From NCBI GenBank assembly GCA_021561035.1, contig CP067346.1, positions 1,829,001 through 1,893,000 of the forward strand: a DNA stretch of 64,000 nucleotides, in the 5' to 3' direction. This DNA comes from Clostridioides sp. ES-S-0054-01 (GTDB taxonomy: Bacteria; Bacillota; Clostridia; Peptostreptococcales; Peptostreptococcaceae). Of this stretch, positions 24,495 to 31,678 are shown one piece after another. A program made the position numbers and the translations under genes. The notes beneath the pieces are model-generated. The model searched no databases. It saw nothing but the letters and a program-made list of their open reading frames with translations, and was not told the origin of the DNA. Each line of letters starts with the position of its first letter. The stretch's first letter is position 1.

Positions 24495-25145
24495 ATGGGT
24501 AATTTAGTTATAGCCGTAGATGGTCCAGCAGGAGCTGGAAAGAGTACAATAGCTAAGATAGTAGCAAAAAAGTTAAACATAAATTATATAGATACAGGTG
24601 CTATGTATAGAGCAGTTACTTATAAATGTTTAAAAAGTGGTATTGATGTCAATAATGAGAAGGAAGTTATTCAAATAGCTAGAAATTCAGATATAGATTT
24701 TAAAAATAATAGTATATACTTGGATAAAGAAGTTATAGACGAAGAAATAAGAACAATAGAAGTAAGTAACAATGTTTCTAATGTAGCTAAGATAAAAGAA
24801 GTAAGAGAGTTAATGGTTGAAGTTCAACGAAAAATAGGAACAAAAAGTTCAGTAATATTAGATGGTAGAGATATAGGTTCATATGTTTTCCCAAATGCAG
24901 ATTATAAATTCTTTTTAGTAGCTACTCCAGAAGAAAGAGGAAGTAGACGTTATAAAGAACTTTGTAATAAGGGATATAATACTACTTTAAAAGAAGTAAT
25001 TGAAGATATAATAAAACGAGATGAAATGGATTCAAATAGAGAATTTGCTCCATTAGTAAAAGCTAATGATGCATTAGAAATAGATACTACAGGAAAAACT
25101 ATAGAAGAGGTTGTGTATGAAGTTGTGTCTAAAATAAATCTTTAG
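24495..25145 (+). CDS. cmk: Cytidylate kinase
   Basis: 216 residues. Phosphorylates CMP and dCMP with ATP. GPAGAGKSTIAK at the N-terminus is the P-loop, IDTGAMYRAVT the NMP-binding signature and ILDGRDIGSYVFPNADYKFF the conserved core. GATEERG-like lid region APEERGSRRYKEL is present as TPEERGSRRYKEL. GAGGTG precedes the ATG. First of a cmk-plsC-ispH order that is common in Clostridia. Confidence 0.95.
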   Translation: MGNLVIAVDGPAGAGKSTIAKIVAKKLNINYIDTGAMYRAVTYKCLKSGIDVNNEKEVIQIARNSDIDFKNNSIYLDKEVIDEEIRTIEVSNNVSNVAKIKEVRELMVEVQRKIGTKSSVILDGRDIGSYVFPNADYKFFLVATPEERGSRRYKELCNKGYNTTLKEVIEDIIKRDEMDSNREFAPLVKANDALEIDTTGKTIEEVVYEVVSKINL

Positions 25146-25194
25146 TTTAATGTATCAGAATGAAAATATAATGTAGTGTTGAAGGGAGATAAAC

Positions 25195-25791
25195 GTGAAT
25201 TTTTATAGATTTGCAATAAATATTTTTAAGGGTTTTTCTAAATTATTTTTTAAGTATGAGGTTATAGGTGCACAGAATATCCCTGATAGAGGGAATATAG
25301 TAATAGCTTCAAATCATAAGTCCAATCTTGACCCTATATTCTTGGCAGCGGCTATAGAAAATAGAGAAATAGCTGCAATTGCAAAAAAAGAATTATTTGA
25401 AGTAAAGCCATTAGGATTTATATTAAAAAAATTGCATGTTATGCCTATAAATAGAGAAAAGCCAGATGTATCTACAATAAAAACTATTTTAAGGTCAATT
25501 AGAGATGGTTATGTATTAGGAATATTCCCGGAAGGGACTAGAATAAAGGGGGATTCTTTTGGTAAGGCTAAGGCAGGTCTTTCTGTATTTACAATAAAAA
25601 GTAAGTCTAAAGTTGTTCCAGTATCAATAATATCCAAATATAAACTTTTTAGTAAAGTAATTGTATATATTGGAGAGCCAATATCATTTGAAGAACATTT
25701 TAAGGAAAAATTAAGTAATGATGACCATGAAAGAATATCACAAGAGATTTTAGAAGTGATAAAACAAAATTACTTTAAATATTCAAAATAA
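25195..25791 (+). CDS. plsC: 1-acyl-sn-glycerol-3-phosphate acyltransferase
   Basis: 198 residues. SNHKSNLDP is the catalytic NHX4D motif, PINREKPD and FPEGTR the substrate-binding motifs, and VPVSI the fourth block. Converts lysophosphatidate to phosphatidate at the membrane. GTG start with GAAGGGAG upstream. Twelve bases separate it from ispH. Confidence 0.93.
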   Translation: MNFYRFAINIFKGFSKLFFKYEVIGAQNIPDRGNIVIASNHKSNLDPIFLAAAIENREIAAIAKKELFEVKPLGFILKKLHVMPINREKPDVSTIKTILRSIRDGYVLGIFPEGTRIKGDSFGKAKAGLSVFTIKSKSKVVPVSIISKYKLFSKVIVYIGEPISFEEHFKEKLSNDDHERISQEILEVIKQNYFKYSK

Positions 25792-25803
25792 GGGGGTAAA
25801 CTT

Positions 25804-26643
25804 GTGAATGTAAAAATAGCAAAAAATGCTGGCTTTTGTTTTGGAGTAAAAAGAGCAATGAAAATGGCATGGGACGAAGTTGAAAAAAATGATTCTGGCA
25901 TATATGCTTTAGGTCCTCTTATTCATAACAAACAAGCAGTAGCAAAATATGAAGAAAAAGGTCTTAAGACTGTAGATGAAATTGATATAATACCAAACTA
26001 TGAAAATATGATAATAAGGTCTCATGGAGTTCCTGAGAAGATATATAAAGAAGCAAAAGATAAAAAACTAAAAATTGTGGATACTACATGTCCATTTGTA
26101 AAGAAAATACATACAGTAGTAAGTGAGTATCATAATAAAGGCTATGAAATAATAGTTATTGGAGATATGAAACATCCAGAAGTTATAGGGATAAATGGAT
26201 GGTGTGAAAATTCAGCTATAGTAATAAAGACTTTAGAACAAATGGAAAATATGGAGTTTGATAATTCAAAAAAATATTGTCTTGTTGCACAGACTACAAT
26301 AAATCCAGATTTATATCTAAGTATAGTTGATAAATTATCAGATAAATTAGAGAAGATAGTATTTAATGATACAATTTGTTCAGCTACAAAAGCAAGACAA
26401 GAGTCAGCTAAAGAACTGGCTAAAGAAGTTGATTGTATGATAGTTATAGGAGGCAAACATAGTTCAAATACTCAAAAGTTAGTAAAAGTTTGTGAAGACT
26501 TAGTACCAACTTTTGCAATAGAGACTAAGGATGAACTGGATGTAAAAATGCTTAAAAAATATAAAAATTTAGGTATTACAGCAGGGGCATCTACACCTAA
26601 TTGGATAATAGAAGAGGTTGTAACATTCCTTGAAAATTTATAA
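25804..26643 (+). CDS. ispH: 4-hydroxy-3-methylbut-2-enyl diphosphate reductase
   Basis: 279 residues, the last enzyme of the MEP isoprenoid pathway, an oxygen-sensitive iron-sulfur protein. The three cluster cysteines are in GFCFGVKRA, DTTCPFVKK and DTICSATKARQ, with the active-site GDMKHPEVIGINGW and TAGASTPNW. GTG start behind AAGGGGG. In several clostridia IspH is fused to ribosomal protein S1; here it ends at the usual single-domain length. Confidence 0.95.
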   Translation: MNVKIAKNAGFCFGVKRAMKMAWDEVEKNDSGIYALGPLIHNKQAVAKYEEKGLKTVDEIDIIPNYENMIIRSHGVPEKIYKEAKDKKLKIVDTTCPFVKKIHTVVSEYHNKGYEIIVIGDMKHPEVIGINGWCENSAIVIKTLEQMENMEFDNSKKYCLVAQTTINPDLYLSIVDKLSDKLEKIVFNDTICSATKARQESAKELAKEVDCMIVIGGKHSSNTQKLVKVCEDLVPTFAIETKDELDVKMLKKYKNLGITAGASTPNWIIEEVVTFLENL

Positions 26644-26662
26644 ATTTGATAGATAATAAAAC

Positions 26663-26713
26663 AGGTGGATATTGTTATGATGTAGAACTTATCATAATGT
26701 CCACCTTTGATTT
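26663..26713 (+). terminator. Terminator after ispH
   Basis: AGGTGGA at 26663-26669 pairs with TCCACCT at 26700-26706 and TTATGAT with ATCATAA inside, followed by TTGATTT. Confidence 0.7.
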
Positions 26714-26739
26714 CATATTACATGTGGTAAATAGATAAC

Positions 26740-26808
26740 CTAATATTAAAAAGTGTGTATCTTAATACGAAAAATTAATAATATAAGATACGCACTTTTT
26801 AATATTAG
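26740..26808. repeat. 24-bp inverted repeat with a 21-base loop
   Basis: The arms are 26740-26763 and 26785-26808, complementary along all 24 positions with a single G-T pair; the left arm starts CTAATATTAAAAAGTGTG. It comes after the ispH terminator and has no T-run on the plus strand. A terminator for minus-strand read-through, a processed RNA hairpin or a miniature element are all possible. Confidence 0.6.
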
Positions 26809-26822
26809 AAAGTTAAAGAAAT

Positions 26823-26858
26823 ATTGATATTGATTATCAATAGAAAAAGAAATATAAT
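26823..26858 (+). promoter_or_regulatory. Promoter with a Fur-like box for the metal transporter
   Basis: TTGATT at 26830-26835, 17 bp, TATAAT at 26853-26858. A dyad ATTGATATTGATTATCAAT (26823-26841) overlaps the -35 and resembles the Fur consensus GATAATGATAATCATTATC. Repression by an iron or manganese regulator is inferred. Confidence 0.6.
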
Positions 26859-26893
26859 ATAATTATTGCAAAATTAGTATAGGAGGTAAATTA

Positions 26894-28048
26894 ATGGAAA
26901 TGTTAATATCTGCTTCTGAAGAGGCATTTTTACATGTAGGCTCTATGATTGGATTTTTTATTTTGTTATTTGGATATATTAATTATAAAACTAGTGGAAA
27001 TTTTACTAATATCATATCAAAAAACAGAAAACTTCAGCCTTTAATGGGTGCTTTAATTGGAGCTATACCAGGTTGTGGGGGAAGTTTGGCAATAATGCCA
27101 TTGTATATAAATGGGAAATTAAGCTTTGGGGCAATAATTGCGAGTTTAATAGCTAGTATGGGAGATGCTGCATTTATACTTATTTCATCAAATATTAAAA
27201 TGTATTTTTTTGTCACTATAGTTAGTACCATTACAGGAATAATAACTGGGCAACTAGTGGATTATTTTAAACTAGAAGAAAAATTAGGGCTAAAAAAGCG
27301 TAGAGAATCGGATAAATACAATATAAGTAAAAATAATTCTAAAGAGAATAAAGAACAACATAAACATGATGAAATAATTTTGGACAATCTAGCTAAATCT
27401 CATGGAAATACAAATAGACTTGCATTTATAATAACACATGGAAAAGGATATAAAATTTATATAGGAATTATATTAATCGGCTTTATATTTATGTCACTTG
27501 CTCACTCTGGACTTAATCTTCCTATAATTGAGAAATTACATTCATTAGAAGAAATGATAGCAGTAATTGGAATATTATTTTCAATAATTTATATGTGGTG
27601 TTTTAAAAAGGTATTTAAGAATTCTAATCAAAAAGAGGAAGAAAATAAAAAGATTTCTCTAAGAGAAATGCTGATACATTCTGTTGGTGAAATATCATTT
27701 GTAATTACATGGATTTTTATTGCATATCTTATCTACGATTTGATAATATTAATTTTAGGTGGAGATGAATACTTGGTTAAGCTAGTATTATCAACAGGTG
27801 TAATAAGTGTATTTATAGGTGCAGGTCTTGGGCTTATTCCAGGTTGCGGTATACAAATTGTGCTTATGTCATTTTATTTGAAGGGAACTATACCACTTGG
27901 GGCAGTGATAGCCAACTCTATATCTCAAGATGGGGATGCACTTTTCCCACTTCTAGCAATGGATAAAAAATCTTCTTTATGGGCTATGATTATTACTACT
28001 ATACCAGCAATACTTGTAGGTATGATAGTTTATGTATTTTTAGGATAA
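26894..28048 (+). CDS. Putative 10-TM manganese/heavy-metal exporter (ArsP_2-like, DUF2899)
   Basis: 384 residues, two similar halves of five membrane helices joined by a long charged loop rich in His, Lys and Glu (about 135-180). Each half carries a matching motif: GAIPGCGGSLAIMPLYINGK in the first and GLIPGCGIQIVLMSFYLKG in the second, with SMGDAAF and SQDGDALFP, so the protein is an internal duplication. The family is annotated as a putative manganese or heavy-metal transporter. AGGAGGT precedes the ATG. The Fur-like box upstream supports a role in metal balance. Direction and ion are not determined. Confidence 0.75.
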   Translation: MEMLISASEEAFLHVGSMIGFFILLFGYINYKTSGNFTNIISKNRKLQPLMGALIGAIPGCGGSLAIMPLYINGKLSFGAIIASLIASMGDAAFILISSNIKMYFFVTIVSTITGIITGQLVDYFKLEEKLGLKKRRESDKYNISKNNSKENKEQHKHDEIILDNLAKSHGNTNRLAFIITHGKGYKIYIGIILIGFIFMSLAHSGLNLPIIEKLHSLEEMIAVIGILFSIIYMWCFKKVFKNSNQKEEENKKISLREMLIHSVGEISFVITWIFIAYLIYDLIILILGGDEYLVKLVLSTGVISVFIGAGLGLIPGCGIQIVLMSFYLKGTIPLGAVIANSISQDGDALFPLLAMDKKSSLWAMIITTIPAILVGMIVYVFLG

Positions 28049-28164
28049 ATATAATTATGAATAAAAAAAGTATTGATAAAATAATAAGATACATAAACTT
28101 GTTTGTAAGAATAGTGAAGATTAAATATAGAAATAAAAAAATTCAATATTACTTAAATATTAAT

Positions 28165-28206
28165 GAGAACATGGGAAATAATATTATTCCTCATGTTCTC
28201 TCTATT
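28165..28206 (+). terminator. Terminator of the metal transporter gene
   Basis: GAGAACATG at 28165-28173 pairs with CATGTTCTC at 28192-28200, with further pairing inside, then TCTATTT. Confidence 0.8.
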
Positions 28207-28343
28207 TAATTAAATTGGTAATGGAACAAATTTCAAGTGATATTTTCTATTAAAACTCATATATAATATATATTAATAAATCAAACTATGATATGTAATA
28301 CGACTAGTATATTGATATAAAAACTTAAGAGGAGTTGTAAAGC

Positions 28344-30041
28344 ATGGGTAATTTAAAGAGACAGTGTGATGTGGCAAGTGGAAGAGAGAAAGCTGACATT
28401 GTACTTAAAAATGGGACAATCATAAACGTATTTACAGAAGAGCTAATAGTAGGAGATATAGCAATGGTAGGAGATACTATTGTTGGTATTGGTGATTATA
28501 AGGGCAATGTAGAAATTGATTGTAGAAATAAATATATATCACCTGGTTTTATTGATGCACATATGCATATTGAATCTACAATGGTAATGCCAATTGAACT
28601 ATCAAAAACAATATTAAAATCAGGTACAACAACTATCATAGCTGACCCACATGAGTTAGTTAATGTAAAGGGAGCAAGTGCAATAGATTTTTTATTAGAA
28701 TCGACAAAAGATATACCACTTAATGTATATATTATGATGCCTTCATCTGTACCTGCAACAAGTTTTGAAACTAATGGAATTGGTAAATTTAGTGCAAAAG
28801 ACATGGAGAGATACATAAATAATCCTAGAATTTTAGGTTTAGGAGAGGTAATGTGTTTCAATGATGTTATAAATTCTGAAAATGAAATCTTGGATAAACT
28901 AGAGCTTTTTAAAAATAAGGTGGTAGATGGACATGCACCAAATGTAAATGGAAAATCACTTCAGACATATGTATGTGCAGGAATAGAAAATGACCATGAA
29001 TGTATAACTTTTGATGAAGTATATGAAAAATTGAGAGCGGGACTAAAAATTTTAATAAGAGAAGGAAGTGCAGCAAAAAACTTAAAATCTATAGTAAGTG
29101 GTATGTTAAAGCATAATTTGCCAATTGAAGAATTTATGTTTTGCACAGATGATAAGCACCTAGATGACATAGAAAAACAAGGTCACATAAGATGGAATAT
29201 AAAATGTGCGATTGATTTAGGTATGGAACCTATAAAGGCTATAAAAATTGCAACTTATAATTCTGCAAGAGCATATGGGTTAAAGAAAATTGGAGCAATA
29301 AGTGCTGGTTATAAGGCAGACATTGTTGTATTGAATGATTTGGATAAAATGAAAGTGGATAGTGTTTATAAAGATGGTAAATTAGTAAAAAAAGAAATTT
29401 TCTCTACTTACAATTATGAGATTAAAGATAAAGAATTACTTAATACAGTTAAATTTAAAGATATTAATAAAGAAAAAATACAGTTAAAATTAAATGAAAA
29501 AAATTATGTAATGGAAATTGTGCCTTATCAAATTTTGACAAATAAGTTATATGAATCTCTACCAAGTTCAGATGGATATTTTGTTCCAAATGAAGAGTAT
29601 TCTAAGCTTTGTGTTGTTGAGAGGCATAGAATGACTGGAAATATATCAGTTGCTCCACTAAAAGGATTTGGCATAAAAAATGGAGCAATAGCTACTACTG
29701 TGGCTCATGATTCTCATAACATTATAGTTGCAGGAGATAACGATGATGATATTCTAATTGCAATAAATTATTTAAAAGAGGTTCAAGGTGGTTATGTGAT
29801 TGTATCAAATGGAAAAGTTATTGCACACTTAAGTCTTCAAGTAGCTGGATTAATTAGTACTCTTACAGCTGAAGAAGTACAAGAAACTACTGATAATATG
29901 TTGGAGATAGCAAGAAAAATGGGAGTTCCAAAGTATGTAGACCCTTTTATTACACTTTCTTTTATGGCACTTCCTGTTGTTCCACAAATAAGACTTACTG
30001 ATTTAGGTATGTTTGATGTTGAAGAATTTAAATTTATATAG
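28344..30041 (+). CDS. ade: Adenine deaminase
   Basis: 565 residues, full length. Converts adenine to hypoxanthine for purine salvage. The amidohydrolase metal motif is DAHMHIESTMV; DPHELVNVKG, GEVMCFNDVI, DGHAPNV and CTDDKHLDDI follow in order as in AdeC. The C-terminal domain contains VAHDSHNIIVAGDND, also conserved. AGAGGAG lies before the ATG. Monocistronic; a terminator-like repeated element follows. I saw no purine riboswitch in the 140-bp leader. Confidence 0.95.
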   Translation: MGNLKRQCDVASGREKADIVLKNGTIINVFTEELIVGDIAMVGDTIVGIGDYKGNVEIDCRNKYISPGFIDAHMHIESTMVMPIELSKTILKSGTTTIIADPHELVNVKGASAIDFLLESTKDIPLNVYIMMPSSVPATSFETNGIGKFSAKDMERYINNPRILGLGEVMCFNDVINSENEILDKLELFKNKVVDGHAPNVNGKSLQTYVCAGIENDHECITFDEVYEKLRAGLKILIREGSAAKNLKSIVSGMLKHNLPIEEFMFCTDDKHLDDIEKQGHIRWNIKCAIDLGMEPIKAIKIATYNSARAYGLKKIGAISAGYKADIVVLNDLDKMKVDSVYKDGKLVKKEIFSTYNYEIKDKELLNTVKFKDINKEKIQLKLNEKNYVMEIVPYQILTNKLYESLPSSDGYFVPNEEYSKLCVVERHRMTGNISVAPLKGFGIKNGAIATTVAHDSHNIIVAGDNDDDILIAINYLKEVQGGYVIVSNGKVIAHLSLQVAGLISTLTAEEVQETTDNMLEIARKMGVPKYVDPFITLSFMALPVVPQIRLTDLGMFDVEEFKFI

Positions 30042-30070
30042 ATTAAGACATTATAAAAATAACAATAAAT

Positions 30071-30126
30071 GGAGCTGTCTCAAAATAGAGGTAGGTTTCT
30101 TTTTCATTGTTGAAACGATGAAAATA
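30071..30126 (+). repeat. Repeated terminator-like element, copy A
   Basis: GAGCTGTCTC, a loop AAAATA and GAGGTAGG form an imperfect hairpin followed by TTTCTTTTTCATTGTTGAAA. The same order of words recurs at 56584-56640. Here it follows ade and probably ends its transcript. Confidence 0.6.
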
Positions 30127-30333
30127 TATTAATTTATTATTTAACCTTATTTTAAGTTCAAATATCCCAACAAAACTATTTTCAGCCTATTTTAGCACAT
30201 AAATATATGAAAATTATATGTTTATAAAATTATATAAATAAAAAATAAAATATTTTATTTATATATAGATTTATAGGGTAGTAATATAAGCATAATATAA
30301 AAATTATCAATAAAAACAAAAGGAGAGATATTT

Positions 30334-30801
30334 ATGTTGAGTATAGGAACAAAAGCACCAGAATTTACACTAGAAGATAAAGATGGAAATAAAGTAAGTA
30401 TATCAGATTTTAAGGGGAAAAAAGTAGTAGTGTATTTTTATCCTAAAGATAACACACCAGGTTGTACACGTCAAGCTTGTGCTTTTAGAAATGCGTATGA
30501 TGGATTTAAAAAGGATGATGTACAAGTTATTGGCATAAGTAAAGATAGCATAAAATCACATCAAAAATTTGCAGAAAAGCATGAACTTCCTTTTATTTTA
30601 CTTTCTGACCCTGATTTAGTTGCTATAAAAGCTTTTGATGTATGGAAAGAGAAAAAAATGTATGGAAAAACTGCATTTGGAGTTGTACGTGCGACATATA
30701 TTATAGATGAAAATGGAATTATTGAAAAAGTTTTTGAAAAAGCAAAACCAGATACAAATGCACAAGAGATTCTTGAATATTTGGAAAAACAGGAGCAATA
30801 A
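30334..30801 (+). CDS. bcp: Thiol peroxidase, BCP type (peroxiredoxin)
   Basis: 155 residues. Reduces hydroperoxides with thioredoxin as electron donor. YPKDNTPGCTRQACAFRN contains the peroxidatic Cys and, five residues later, the resolving Cys of atypical 2-Cys BCP enzymes. VVRATYIIDENGII is the conserved strand near the end. AGGAGAG precedes the ATG. The yaaA gene follows after six bases, so the two form a peroxide-defence operon. Confidence 0.93.
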   Translation: MLSIGTKAPEFTLEDKDGNKVSISDFKGKKVVVYFYPKDNTPGCTRQACAFRNAYDGFKKDDVQVIGISKDSIKSHQKFAEKHELPFILLSDPDLVAIKAFDVWKEKKMYGKTAFGVVRATYIIDENGIIEKVFEKAKPDTNAQEILEYLEKQEQ

Positions 30802-30807
30802 GAATTT

Positions 30808-31551
30808 ATGATTATAATGTTATCACCAGCTAAAAATATGAAGAATATAGAAGTATTTGATAGAGATTTGAATTTGCCCTGTTTTATAGATAATACAAAA
30901 GAAATAGTGAAAAATATAAATACATTTAGCATAGAAGATTTTAAAAATAAAATGAAGATTAATGAAAAATTAGCTGTGTTAAATAAAAATAGATTTGAAA
31001 GCATTAAGTTCGATAGATTAGGAAGCCCTGCAATCTTAACTTATGATGGAATACAGTATAAAAATATAGAAGCAGAAAATTTTACAAAGCAAGATGAAGA
31101 ATTTGCAGATAGTTGTATTCGAATCATAAGTGGATTGTATGGGCTTGTAAAACCATACGATAGTATATATGAATATAGGTTAGAAATGCAGACAAAATTA
31201 CAGATAGGTGAGTTTAAGAATTTATATGAATATTGGGGAAATCGCATATATAAAGAATTAAGCAAAGAAAAAACAGCTATCATTAATCTTTCATCAAATG
31301 AATACAGCAAGTCAATAGAAAGATTTATTAAAGATAGTGATACATATATTACATGTACTTTTAAAGTAAACAAAAATGGTATATTGAAAGTGGAATCTAC
31401 ACAAGCAAAGAAGGCTAGAGGTATGATGGCAAAGTACATTGTAAAAAATAGGATAATAAATATTGAGGAGCTAAAAAAGTTTAACTTAGAAGGATATAAG
31501 TACCAAGAAAACTTATCTGATAATAGTGAATACATATTTGTAAAAGAGTAG
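30808..31551 (+). CDS. yaaA: Peroxide stress protein YaaA (DUF328)
   Basis: 247 residues. YaaA limits iron-driven DNA and protein damage during hydrogen peroxide stress and binds DNA in E. coli. The family motifs LSPAKNM, SPAILTYDGIQYK, SGLYGLVKPYD and YRLEMQTKL are in place, as is NLSSNEYSKSI. The binding site AGGAGC lies inside the last codons of bcp. Translational coupling with the peroxiredoxin fits a common induction by peroxide. Confidence 0.92.
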   Translation: MIIMLSPAKNMKNIEVFDRDLNLPCFIDNTKEIVKNINTFSIEDFKNKMKINEKLAVLNKNRFESIKFDRLGSPAILTYDGIQYKNIEAENFTKQDEEFADSCIRIISGLYGLVKPYDSIYEYRLEMQTKLQIGEFKNLYEYWGNRIYKELSKEKTAIINLSSNEYSKSIERFIKDSDTYITCTFKVNKNGILKVESTQAKKARGMMAKYIVKNRIINIEELKKFNLEGYKYQENLSDNSEYIFVKE

Positions 31552-31611
31552 AATTTTTTATTAAGTATTAAATGGCATTGTTAAATTTAGGTAAAATATA
31601 CTTATTGTGTA

Positions 31612-31640
31612 TTGAACTGAACTTGATTTTAAAATATAAT
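31612..31640 (+). promoter_or_regulatory. Promoter of the P-type ATPase gene
   Basis: TTGAAC at 31612-31617, a 17-bp spacer and TATAAT at 31635-31640, about 40 bases before the start codon. Confidence 0.65.
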
Positions 31641-31678
31641 TACTCTTAAATCAAAAAAGAAAGGAGTGGTCTTCCAAA

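Noticed and set aside
28057-28209. Short frame of about 50 codons after the metal transporter
   Set aside because: Its end runs through the transporter's terminator hairpin, the binding site is poor and the composition is that of random AT-rich sequence.
30225-30262. Possible PerR box upstream of bcp (TTATAAAATTATATAA)
   Set aside because: It matches the PerR consensus at too few positions in a region that is nearly all A and T; peroxide control of bcp-yaaA remains plausible but is not shown by this site.
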